The position numbers were made by a program, and so were the translations under genes. From Planctomycetota bacterium (GTDB lineage: Bacteria; Planctomycetota; B15-G4; JADJEK01), in contig JACQZJ010000126.1 in assembly GCA_016213895.1 (NCBI GenBank), positions 1-58,340 of the forward strand: a stretch of 58,340 nt of DNA, read 5' to 3'. Each line of letters starts with the position of its first letter. Position 1 is the stretch's first letter. This document shows, piece after piece, positions 43,740-51,406 of this stretch. The notes under the pieces are model-generated. The model was not told where the DNA came from. It did no database searches and saw only the letters and a list, made by a program, of their open reading frames with translations.

Positions 43740-44870
43740 ATGAGCGGAGACAAGAAGGCGGATCTGGCCGGGCCCGGCATCGGCAACTACGACGACCTGA
43801 GGAAGATCCTGCCCGACGGCTATACGTCGACCCTGAACCGCAAGGAGACGCAGCTCGCCATCAGCGCGGTCAAGAGCTACGTCGAGGAGAACCTGTGCAA
43901 GGAACTGAACCTGATGATGGTCTCGGTTCCGCTGATCGTCGACAAGGACAGCGGCGTCAACGACATGCTCGACCGCGACGGCTCGCGCACGCCGGTCGAG
44001 TTCCCCTGCGGGCTCGGCATCGAGCCGCGCATCACCGCCCAGGTGGTGCAGGCCGCGACCAAGTGGAAGCGCATGGCCTTGAAGCAGTTCGAGTGCAAGG
44101 TCGGCGAGGGCATCAACACGGACATGCGCGCGGTGCGCAAGGACTACTTCCTCGATCATGACCACAGCTCCTACGTCGACCAGTGGGACTGGGAACGGGT
44201 CATCACCGCGGACGAGCGCAACCTCGGCTTCCTCACCGACGTGGTCAAGAGGATCTGGAAGGTGCTGGTCGGCGCCGAGAAGCACGTGCAGAAGATGTTC
44301 CCCAAGCTCAAGGACCCGCGCGTCCCCAACTTGCCGGAACAGCTCACCTTCCTGCACGCCGAGGAGATCCTGGAGATGTTCCCCGACTTGCCGCGCAAGC
44401 AGCGCGAGACGCAGATCCTGCAGAAGCACCCGGCCGTGTTCATCTACGGCATCGGCTGGCCGCTGGCGGCCGGCTACCCCCACGAGATGCGCGCCGCCGA
44501 CTACGACGACTGGGTCACCGAGACCACGTCCGCCAAGGGCAAACCCATGCACGGCCTGAACGGCGACATCCTGGTCTGGAACCACGTGACCAAGCGCCGC
44601 CACGAGCTGACCTCGATGGGCATCCGCGTGAACCCCGAGACCCTCACGAAGCAGCTCGACATGAGCGGGCTGAACCACTACCTGAAGCTGCCCTACCACC
44701 AGGCGATCCTGAAGAACGAGATCCCGCTCAGCATCGGCGGCGGCATCGGCCAGTCGCGCACCTACATGCTCCTCTTGCGCAAGGCGCACCTTGGCGAGGT
44801 GAGCGTCACCGTCTGGCCGAAGGCGCTGAAGGACATGTGCGCCAAGAAGAACATCCACGTGCTCGAGTAG
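43740..44870 (+). CDS. asnA: Asparagine synthetase A (aspartate-ammonia ligase)
   Basis: 376 residues. AsnA makes asparagine from aspartate, ammonia and ATP with a class II synthetase-like core. Recognised blocks are ATKWKRMALKQFECKVGEGI, SSYVDQWDWERVI, FIYGIGWPL, HEMRAADYDDWVTET, GLNGDILVWN, LTSMGIRVNPETL and GGGIGQSRTYMLLLRKAHLG, the last being the class II motif 3 arginine. It is about 45 residues longer than the E. coli enzyme, with extra residues at the N-terminus and in the middle. It has no glutaminase domain, so it uses free ammonia. Confidence 0.95.
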   Translation: MSGDKKADLAGPGIGNYDDLRKILPDGYTSTLNRKETQLAISAVKSYVEENLCKELNLMMVSVPLIVDKDSGVNDMLDRDGSRTPVEFPCGLGIEPRITAQVVQAATKWKRMALKQFECKVGEGINTDMRAVRKDYFLDHDHSSYVDQWDWERVITADERNLGFLTDVVKRIWKVLVGAEKHVQKMFPKLKDPRVPNLPEQLTFLHAEEILEMFPDLPRKQRETQILQKHPAVFIYGIGWPLAAGYPHEMRAADYDDWVTETTSAKGKPMHGLNGDILVWNHVTKRRHELTSMGIRVNPETLTKQLDMSGLNHYLKLPYHQAILKNEIPLSIGGGIGQSRTYMLLLRKAHLGEVSVTVWPKALKDMCAKKNIHVLE

Positions 44871-44910
44871 GCCGCCGCGACTCCCTGGCGACTTCCAGGC
44901 CGGCGCGCGC

Positions 44911-44916
44911 TAGAAT
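44911..44916 (+). promoter_or_regulatory. -10-like TAGAAT before the 44948 gene
   Basis: TAGAAT lies in the 77-bp gap after asnA; no good -35 is found. A GGGAG ribosome site precedes the GTG at 44948, which decides that start. Confidence 0.3.
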
Positions 44917-44947
44917 GCGCGCGCCGGCCGCGCGTTTGGGAGCCGCC

Positions 44948-45748
44948 GTGAGTTTTCGAGCCGCGAGCACGTTGCTTCTGTTCCTCGGCTTGGCGCTCGT
45001 CCTGGCGCCGGGGCTCTCCGCCCAGGGCAAGAACAAGAAGTGGGCGCCGCCCGACCCGGGCGACGCCCCGGACGTCACGCGCGAGCACGGCGTGGGGACC
45101 ATCCGGCTCGGCGGCTCGGCGCGCGGCGACATCGTGCTCGGCTTCTACAACATGATCACGTTCGAGGCGGTGAAGGGGACGCGCGTGACCCTGCGTCTCT
45201 CGACGCGCCACAAGGAGGCGGAGCTGCTGGCCGATCTCATCGACCCGCGGCGCGCGAGCCACGTCGCTTTCGTCCCGGCGCCGGAGAACGCGCGCGACCT
45301 GGTGCTCGCGGACCACCTCCTGGAGATGACCGGCGTCTACTCCATCCGCTTCGGCTTCAAGACGGATCACAACGGCTCCTACCTGCTGGAGACGTCGGCC
45401 GTGTTCCCGGCGAGCGCCGAGGAGACGCTCGAGCTCGCGGCGCACGGCGAGGTGCGCTTCGCCATCGACGGCATGGCGGACCGGCGCATCGGCCTGCTCA
45501 AGGTCGAGCCGGACGAGGGCATGCGCATCGACCTGCGGCTGCTCGACCCGAGCGGCTGCGCGGTGGACGTGCGCGCCAAGACCCGCTTCGAGAACTTCGG
45601 GCGCAGGACCGAGGTCGCGGACGTGGTCATCGAGAGCAACGGCGAGTTCGAGCTGATCGTGCGCGAGACAGCCGGGGTCAAGGGAATGGTGCGCGTCGCC
45701 GTCGAGTTCAAGAACCCGCCCCTCTCGCGCCGGGTCAGCAAGATCTGA
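44948..45748 (+). CDS. Exported beta-rich protein of unknown function
   Basis: 266 residues from GTG with a signal peptide (SFRAASTLLLFLGLALVLAP, cleavage after GLSA). The mature part is composed of alternating short strands with two similar halves: GTIRLGGSARGDIVLGFYNM ... YSIRFGFKTDHNGSYLLETS, and GEVRFAIDGMADRRIGLLKV ... DVVIESNGEFELIVRETAGV. This resembles a pair of pre-peptidase C-terminal (PPC)-like beta-sandwich domains often found on secreted proteins, but no catalytic domain accompanies them. The first half contains NMITFEAVKGTRVTLRL, the second EPDEGMRIDLRLL, a likely duplication. No function can be assigned. Confidence 0.7.
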   Translation: MSFRAASTLLLFLGLALVLAPGLSAQGKNKKWAPPDPGDAPDVTREHGVGTIRLGGSARGDIVLGFYNMITFEAVKGTRVTLRLSTRHKEAELLADLIDPRRASHVAFVPAPENARDLVLADHLLEMTGVYSIRFGFKTDHNGSYLLETSAVFPASAEETLELAAHGEVRFAIDGMADRRIGLLKVEPDEGMRIDLRLLDPSGCAVDVRAKTRFENFGRRTEVADVVIESNGEFELIVRETAGVKGMVRVAVEFKNPPLSRRVSKI

Positions 45749-45922
45749 CGCGGCGCCGCCCTGCGGGCAGTCGCAGTGCCGCCGCCAGAACCCGACCCGC
45801 GGCACGCCGCGAACAGGACCGCGTGCCCGGCCCAAGACCACTGGCGAGCCAGGAGCCGAAGATCGGGCCTGGCCGGGCAGATGAGCGAGGGATCACTCGC
45901 ACAAGGCCGGCGAAGCGCGGGA

Positions 45923-48346
45923 CTACCCGCCGACCGTCCAGTCGAGGCCGTTCGTCTGCGCCGACTGGTAGTAGCCCGTTGCGCCGGGGTCGAAGAACAT
46001 CGCCTGGAAGTAGACGTGCACGCCGTCCGCCCACGGCGTGATCGGCACCGGCAGCACCAGCGATCCGCCCGCGCCGAGCGGCGGCAGCCCCACGACGAAC
46101 GCGGGAGTCACGAGCAGCGTGCCGCCGTCGAACGGCATTGCGGCCGGCGCGAAGCCGGCGAGGAGCAGCACGGGCGCGGCGCCCGCCAGGCCGTTGCTGA
46201 TGGTCAGGTCCGCGGTCGTGCCGATCTTCGGCAGGTTGGTGGACGAGAGCACGGGCACGCCCGCGGTTCCCGGCTTGCCTGCGCCGTAGCTCGTGGCCAC
46301 GGCCGTCGAGGAGCACACGTCGAAGACGTAGGCCGCGCCCGCATCGACGGCGCTGTTGTCGGCCTGGTAACCGTTCACCCCCGTGGCGGCGCTGTCCTCG
46401 TACTCAGCTCCCACCACCACCGTGTCGCCGGAGACCGAAACCGAGTTGCCGAACTCATCTCCGAAATCGGTGTTCGACGCCTTCAGGTACGCCTGCTGGC
46501 TCCAGGTCGAGGCTGTCCGCATGAAGACGTGAGCCGCGCCCGCGTTGTCGGCGCTGTTGTCGGCCTGGTTGCCGTTCACTCCCGTGGCGCTGCTGTCCTC
46601 GCCGGGGGCTCCGACCACCACCGTGTCGCCCGAGACCGAAGCCGACATGCCGAAGTGATCTTTGGCGCCGGTGTTCGAGGCCTTCAGGTAGGCCTGCTGG
46701 CTCCAGGTTGCGCCGCTGCGCGTGAACACGTACGCCGCGCCGGCCCAGGGTGCGCTGTTGTCCGCCTGGTTGCCGTTCACTCCCGTGGCGCTGCTGCCCT
46801 CGCAGGGGGCTCCGACCACCACCGTGTCGCCCGAGACCGAGACCGAGTAGCCGAACCAGTCGTTGGCCTCGGTGTTCGACGCCTTCAGGTAGGCCTGCTG
46901 GCTCCAGGTCGACCCAGTCCGCACGAAGACATAGGCCGCGCCCGAGATGGGGGCGTTGTTGTCGGCCTGATTGCCGTTCACGCCCGTGGCGGCGCTGTCC
47001 TCGTTGGCTCCGGCCACCACCGTGTCGCCGGACACCGAAACCGCGCCGCCAAAGAAGTCTCCGGCCTCGGTGTTCGAGGCCTTCAGGTAGGCCTGCTGGC
47101 TCCAGGTTGCGCCGCTGCGCGTAAACACGTACGCCGCGCCGGCGTAGGGTGCGCTGCTGTCCGCCTGGTTGCCGTTCACGCCCGTGGCGGCGCTGTCCTC
47201 GCCATAGGCTCCGATCACCACCGTGTCGCCGGAGACCGAAGCCGACATGCCGAAGTGATCATTGGCGCCGGTGTTCGAGGCCTTCAGGTAGGCCTGCTGG
47301 CTCCAGGTCGCGCCGGTGCGGACGAACACGTACGCGGCGCCCGACTCGTATGTGCTGTTGTCGGCCTCGTTGCCGTTCACGCCGGTGGCCGCGCTGTCCT
47401 CATATGGGGCGCCGACTACCAGCGTGTCGCCAGAGATCGAAACCGACTTGCCGAACTCATCTGGCTCGGTGTTCGAAGCCTGCAGGCAGGCTTGCTGGCT
47501 CCAGGTCGTGCCGCTGCGCACGAACACGTAGGCGGCACCCGTCCACGCAAGTCTGCGGTAGGCGCCAACCACCACGGTGTCCCCGGAGCGGCAAACCGAG
47601 TAACCGAAAAAGCTAAGATTCCCGGAGTTCGACGCTTTCAAGTACGCCTGCTGCGCATAGGGATCGATGGTGAGCGGATAGCGCGCGCCCGCGTCATCGA
47701 TCGTGAGGCGCAGGCCTCGCTCCGTGCGCGTGAACTCGGCCGGAAGCGGCCGGCCATCGGCGTCAACGACCGAGAGCCCCGCATAGGTGAGCACCGCGCC
47801 GCCGCCGGCGCTCGCGAACTGCACGTCGCGCCCGTCGCTCGAGATCGCGGGTTCGAGGCCGCCGCGCACGGCCAGCTCGAAGGCCAGAAGCACTCCCGCG
47901 CCCTCCGGCCGCGCATGCACCGTGTAGCCGTGCTCCAGGCCGCGCGCGTCGTTCACGTACCACTCGGCGAGCGTCTCGTCCCAGTCGTAAGAAACCCGCG
48001 CTCCCTCGGCGCAGTGGGCCTCGGGCCGGGTCATGGCGGCTTCCTCGCCCGCGACGCCAAAGTGCACGAGGTCGAGCCCGAAGCTCCAGCCCCCGCTGTC
48101 CGGCGTGATCTCGAAGCCACGCCCGTCGAAGCGCGTGACCCACTGCTGTCCCGGGTTTCGCGCCGCGAAGCCTCCGTCGATTGCGTAGGCCGCGTGCCGG
48201 CCGGCATCGTACGCCGCGCAAATGCTCGACCAGTCGCCCGCGGTCAGGCCCTCCGGAACGGTCTCTGCGGCAGCGGCTTCCAGGCGCGAAAGGGAGACCA
48301 GCGCCGCGGCGAGCGCCGCGAGCGCGGTGACGCGATGCCGGAGCAT
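45923..48346 (-). CDS. Secreted FG-GAP-type seven-repeat propeller protein
   Basis: 807 residues with a signal peptide (MLRHRVTALAALAAALVSLS) and a good ribosome site AGGAGGAG. The N-terminal about 215 residues form a separate beta domain (WVTRFDGRGFEITPDSGGWS, RLTIDDAGARYPLTIDPY). Then come seven FG-GAP-like repeats of about 66 residues with consensus QQAYLKASNT..., FG.SVSVSGDTVVVGA, EDSAATGVNGNQADN, GAAYVFxRxGxTWS, enough for one seven-bladed beta-propeller. The first repeat is short (52 residues) and lacks the EDSAATG loop. The last about 120 residues (GKPGTAGVPVLSS ... PWADGVHVYFQAMFFDPG ... TNGLDWTVGG) match in pattern the end of the 20742-22367 protein. Binding or surface role; no enzyme domain. 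Confidence 0.85.
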   Translation of the reverse strand: MLRHRVTALAALAAALVSLSRLEAAAAETVPEGLTAGDWSSICAAYDAGRHAAYAIDGGFAARNPGQQWVTRFDGRGFEITPDSGGWSFGLDLVHFGVAGEEAAMTRPEAHCAEGARVSYDWDETLAEWYVNDARGLEHGYTVHARPEGAGVLLAFELAVRGGLEPAISSDGRDVQFASAGGGAVLTYAGLSVVDADGRPLPAEFTRTERGLRLTIDDAGARYPLTIDPYAQQAYLKASNSGNLSFFGYSVCRSGDTVVVGAYRRLAWTGAAYVFVRSGTTWSQQACLQASNTEPDEFGKSVSISGDTLVVGAPYEDSAATGVNGNEADNSTYESGAAYVFVRTGATWSQQAYLKASNTGANDHFGMSASVSGDTVVIGAYGEDSAATGVNGNQADSSAPYAGAAYVFTRSGATWSQQAYLKASNTEAGDFFGGAVSVSGDTVVAGANEDSAATGVNGNQADNNAPISGAAYVFVRTGSTWSQQAYLKASNTEANDWFGYSVSVSGDTVVVGAPCEGSSATGVNGNQADNSAPWAGAAYVFTRSGATWSQQAYLKASNTGAKDHFGMSASVSGDTVVVGAPGEDSSATGVNGNQADNSADNAGAAHVFMRTASTWSQQAYLKASNTDFGDEFGNSVSVSGDTVVVGAEYEDSAATGVNGYQADNSAVDAGAAYVFDVCSSTAVATSYGAGKPGTAGVPVLSSTNLPKIGTTADLTISNGLAGAAPVLLLAGFAPAAMPFDGGTLLVTPAFVVGLPPLGAGGSLVLPVPITPWADGVHVYFQAMFFDPGATGYYQSAQTNGLDWTVGG
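46315..47655 (-). repeat. Seven tandem FG-GAP coding repeats, mostly 195-201 bp
   Basis: Repeat starts (QQAYLKAS codons) recur at about 47640, 47480, 47282, 47081, 46886, 46686 and 46484 on the minus strand. Repeats 3 and 6 are the most alike (both contain DHFGMSASVSGDTVV and similar following loops), which suggests a duplication of a multi-repeat block. Confidence 0.8.
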
Positions 48347-48516
48347 GGGGGGCTCCTCCTGTAGTCGGCTAGTCGGCGCGGCACGCGCCGCTTGCTTGTC
48401 CACGACCTTCCGGCCGCATTCTACCACAGGGCGCCCCCTGCCGAGGCGGCAAGCGACGGCGCCCGCCGCGCGAGCGTGTGGTATCGTGGCGCGCGGACGC
48501 CGGACGGAAACGGCTC

Positions 48517-49647
48517 ATGATCGGTCTTCTCGCCAGCATCGCGGTTCTCTTCCTCTCCCAGGACCCCGCTCCCCGGGAGACCTGCTCCGCGTGCGCCGAT
48601 CGCGGCAGCCTCCCTTGCCCGGCGCACAAGAAGCAGGACCTCGAGCTGGAGAAGAACGTTCTCTTCTGCTCCGAGGTGATCAAGTGCCGGACCTGCGGCG
48701 GGGTCCTGGAGATCGATTGCGACGAATGCGCGATCGGCGACAAGCAGATCGCCTACGCGCGGGAAGAGAAGGAGCGCTGGCTCGAGAAGCAGCAGCAGAA
48801 CTACGAGCTGCTGCAGCACGAGTTCCCCATCGGCCGCTCGCCCCACTTCGAGCTGTGGTGGGACGGCGACACGATCGTCGCCGAGAAGAGGCGACTCTCG
48901 GACCACGCGGCCATGCACCTCTACGTCGACCGCCTGGAGGATCTCTACCAGCAGTTCAAGGCGGCCACGGGCGCCACGGACGAGGACTTCAGCACCGTCT
49001 TCCAAGTGATGGTCTGGAAGCGCTACAAGCACCACCAGATCGCCGCCGGGCGCTTCACCGGGCAGCCCAACCCGGACACCGGCACCAAGCGCATGGGCGC
49101 GGTCGGCATCTACACCGTCTTCCTCGACCCGAGCACGGTCGACCCGGACGAGAGCGCCGCCGCCGACCTCTACCGCGCCATCGTGCACAACGTCTCCCAC
49201 CTGCTGCTCGCCAACGCGTGGAACGGCCTCTGGCCGGGCGAGCTGCAAGGGGGCTGGGTCGACACCGGCGTGGCCCACTACTTCGAGGACAAGCTGCACG
49301 GCCGGTGCACCAACTTCTGCTACCGCGAGCAGGACACCATCTCCAACTTCCGCGGCGCGCGCTGGCGGGCGCCGGCGCGCACGCTGGCCGCGGCCAATGA
49401 CCGCCCCTCCTTCGCCGAGACCATCCGCAAGAAGAGCGACGAGCTCTCCTACGACGAGCACATCCTCTCCTGGTCCTACTGCGAGTTCCTGATCTCGCGG
49501 AATCCCGCCGGCTTCGGCGCCATCTGTCGCGCCATCAAGCAGAGCAAGAGCATCCGCGAACCCATGCTCCAGCACTTCGAGTTCGACGTCTTGAACTTCG
49601 AAGAGGCGTGGCAGGCGCACGTCAAGGCGACGTATCGCGGGCGCTGA
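48517..49647 (+). CDS. Exported CxxC plus gluzincin-like protein with a degenerate active site
   Basis: 376 residues with a signal peptide (IGLLASIAVLFLSQDP). The N-terminal part has zinc-ribbon-like cysteines CSAC (23-26), CPAH (34-37), CRTC (57-60) and CDEC (68-71). The C-terminal part has the peptidase-MA fold outline but the HExxH site reads HNVSH (224-228) and the third-ligand segment reads GGWVDTGVAHYFED (Thr250 instead of Glu). Both glutamates needed for catalysis and zinc binding are lost, so it is probably a non-catalytic binding protein. The phrase 'HxVSH' is shared with the relative at 51407-52627. It is divergent from the FG-GAP gene and convergent to the Phd-like gene. Confidence 0.75.
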   Translation: MIGLLASIAVLFLSQDPAPRETCSACADRGSLPCPAHKKQDLELEKNVLFCSEVIKCRTCGGVLEIDCDECAIGDKQIAYAREEKERWLEKQQQNYELLQHEFPIGRSPHFELWWDGDTIVAEKRRLSDHAAMHLYVDRLEDLYQQFKAATGATDEDFSTVFQVMVWKRYKHHQIAAGRFTGQPNPDTGTKRMGAVGIYTVFLDPSTVDPDESAAADLYRAIVHNVSHLLLANAWNGLWPGELQGGWVDTGVAHYFEDKLHGRCTNFCYREQDTISNFRGARWRAPARTLAAANDRPSFAETIRKKSDELSYDEHILSWSYCEFLISRNPAGFGAICRAIKQSKSIREPMLQHFEFDVLNFEEAWQAHVKATYRGR

Positions 49648-49674
49648 CGAGTCCCACGCCGGAAACGGCCGCCG

Positions 49675-50067
49675 CTAATCCCCCTTGTCGATCTCCTGCT
49701 GCAGCAGCCGCTTGGCGGCCTCGATGTCCAGGCGCGAATCCAGGTTCTCGAGGAGCGCGAGATCCGAGGCGGGAACGAGCGCCGCAACGTCCTTGCCGTC
49801 CTCCACCAGCACGATGCGCTGGCCGCGTCCCGCCACCAGATCGACGTCCCGCGCCAGGTGGCGCTTCACGTCAACCGCGGGCACGTGCTCCACCGCGACC
49901 GCCGCCTCGCCGTCCAGGTTCTCGAGCAGCGCCAGGTCCTCGAGAGGAATGAGGGCCGCGCGGTCCGCGCTGCCGCGCTGGATCACGACGCGCTGCTTGC
50001 CGTTGCCGACCAAGAGCAGCACGTCGGCCAAGTTCTTCTTCACCACGTCGGCCTGAAAGCGTTCCAC
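49675..50067 (-). CDS. Orphan protein with two tandem Phd/YefM-like antitoxin segments
   Basis: 130 residues from a GTG at 50067. Two copies of the Phd/YefM core follow each other: ADVLLLVGNGKQRVVIQRGS + AALIPLEDLALLENLD, and RDVDLVAGRGQRIVLVEDGK + AALVPASDLALLENLD. In ordinary Phd/YefM antitoxins there is one such DNA-binding segment per chain, acting as a dimer; here a fused dimer is likely. A short charged C-terminal helix follows (EAAKRLLQQEIDKG). No toxin gene is next to it; neighbours are a gluzincin-like gene and a DUF4349 lipoprotein. Start and function are tentative. Confidence 0.55.
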   Translation of the reverse strand: MERFQADVVKKNLADVLLLVGNGKQRVVIQRGSADRAALIPLEDLALLENLDGEAAVAVEHVPAVDVKRHLARDVDLVAGRGQRIVLVEDGKDVAALVPASDLALLENLDSRLDIEAAKRLLQQEIDKGD

Positions 50068-50188
50068 GGCGGCAGCTCCGCGAATCCGTCCTGCGTGCGC
50101 GGCAGATTGTAGACACGGCGCAGAGCAAAAGCGAAGGCGCGGCGCCCGGACCTCGCACGCGCCTCTTCCGGACGCTACGCTTGGCGGC

Positions 50189-50932
50189 ATGAGACAGGGA
50201 CACACGCTCACGCGACTCTCGCTCTTCTGCCTCGTCCTGGCCCCAGCCATGGGCTGCCGCGCCGGCATGGATGGGCGCGCGGCGGCGGCGGACGTCGGGT
50301 TCGCCGCCCCCCACGCCGAGGCGGGCATCGCCCGCGCCGCCGCGCCGCAGGCCGCGCCCGCGCCCTCCGCGGCGCCGCTCGCCGCGCCGGCAGAGCGCCT
50401 CATGATCTACTCGGCGCGCTTCGAGGTCCTGGTGGCGAACGTGGAGGACGGCGTGCGGCGCTTCCTGGGCTGGGTCGAGGAGGACGGCGGCTACCTCGAG
50501 GCCAGGAACAACGGGCAGGTGACCTGCCGCGTTCCGGCGGACCGCTTCACGGCGCTCCTGAATCGCATCCAGGACCTCGGCGCGATCCTCTCCGAGTCGC
50601 TCGAGGCCGAGGACGTCACGCTGCAGTCGCTCGACCTGACCATCCGCATCGAGAACGCGGAGCGTTCCCGCCAGCGTCTGCTCGACCTCCTGGCGCGCGC
50701 CGACGACATCGAGGCGACCCTCAAGATCGAGCAGGAGTTGCGCCGCCTCACCGAGGAGCTGGAGCGCATGAAGGCGGAGCTGAAGCTGCTCGAGAGCCGC
50801 GTCGCTTACTCCACGGTCACGGTCGCCTTCCGCTCGAATGCGCCCGCCGCGACCGCGGTGCGGCGCCGCGCCGCGAGCCGCTTCCCGTGGCTGCGCCAGG
50901 TCGGCATCGAGCACGTCCTCGAGAACTTCTAG
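50189..50932 (+). CDS. DUF4349-type lipoprotein
   Basis: 247 residues with a lipobox LAPAMGC (Cys23) and an Ala/Pro-rich linker. The DUF4349 core follows: RLMIYSARFEVLVANVEDGV, DGGYLEARNNGQVTCRVPAD, DLGAILSESLEAEDVTLQSL, and a long coiled coil (about residues 150-205) before YSTVTVAFRS. Most DUF4349 proteins end with a membrane helix; here the chain stops after VRRRAASRFPWLRQ without one, so anchoring is by lipid. A -10-like TACGCT (50176-50181) lies just ahead of the ATG, and the message may be nearly leaderless. It is followed by another lipoprotein 15 bp later. Confidence 0.8.
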   Translation: MRQGHTLTRLSLFCLVLAPAMGCRAGMDGRAAAADVGFAAPHAEAGIARAAAPQAAPAPSAAPLAAPAERLMIYSARFEVLVANVEDGVRRFLGWVEEDGGYLEARNNGQVTCRVPADRFTALLNRIQDLGAILSESLEAEDVTLQSLDLTIRIENAERSRQRLLDLLARADDIEATLKIEQELRRLTEELERMKAELKLLESRVAYSTVTVAFRSNAPAATAVRRRAASRFPWLRQVGIEHVLENF

Positions 50933-50947
50933 CGGGAGATCGAGATC

Positions 50948-51397
50948 ATGCGCGCTCTCCATGTCCTGCTCCTCCTCGCGCTCGCGGCGGCGGCCGCGGC
51001 CTGCGCGGCGCCTCCGGCCCCGGCCGACTTCCTGGTGGTGGACAGCGGCCGCGGCGAGGTGAAGGCGATCGCGCCGGACGACTCCCTCTTCTGGGTGCGG
51101 CAGTTCAAGGATGGCATGCGCGGCGACTTCGCCTTCTGGGCCGAGGCGCTCGAGAAGGAGTTCGTCGAAAACCGCGGCTACACGCTGCTCGAGAAGCGGC
51201 CGGTCAAGTGGAACGGCGCTCCCGGAGTGGAGCTGCTCTTCGAGGTCAGCGCGGCCGGGCGCGCGCGGCGCTACCTGGCCACGATGGCGGTCGCGCCCGG
51301 CAGCTTCGCCAGCACCATCAGGGTGGCGGAGTACGTCGCCGACAAGGAGCGCTTCGGCGAGCACCTCGGCGCGGTGCGCGCCGCCCTCGGAACGTGA
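50948..51397 (+). CDS. Small lipoprotein of unknown function
   Basis: 149 residues: lipid signal MRALHVLLLLALAAAAAAC (lipobox AAAC, Cys19), a short Pro/Ala linker, then a compact alpha/beta domain (FLVVDSGRGEVKAIAPDD, LFWVRQFKDGMRGDFAFW, GYTLLEKRPVKWNGAPGVEL, YLATMAVAPGSF). The layout resembles DUF1795/PsbP-like small lipoproteins, a weak match. It follows the DUF4349 gene by 15 bp, so the pair are probably cotranscribed. It converges on the degenerate gluzincin gene with a 9-bp gap. Confidence 0.65.
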   Translation: MRALHVLLLLALAAAAAACAAPPAPADFLVVDSGRGEVKAIAPDDSLFWVRQFKDGMRGDFAFWAEALEKEFVENRGYTLLEKRPVKWNGAPGVELLFEVSAAGRARRYLATMAVAPGSFASTIRVAEYVADKERFGEHLGAVRAALGT

Positions 51398-51406
51398 CGC
51401 GAAGGC

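Noticed and set aside
46315-47655. CRISPR-like periodic repeats
   Set aside because: The period is about 200 bp, units vary and all code for FG-GAP blades; there are no short identical repeats with unique spacers.
45776-48364. 862-codon plus-strand frame with regular repeats
   Set aside because: It is the antisense of the FG-GAP protein; its repeats mirror the coding repeats of the real gene, which has a ribosome site and signal peptide.
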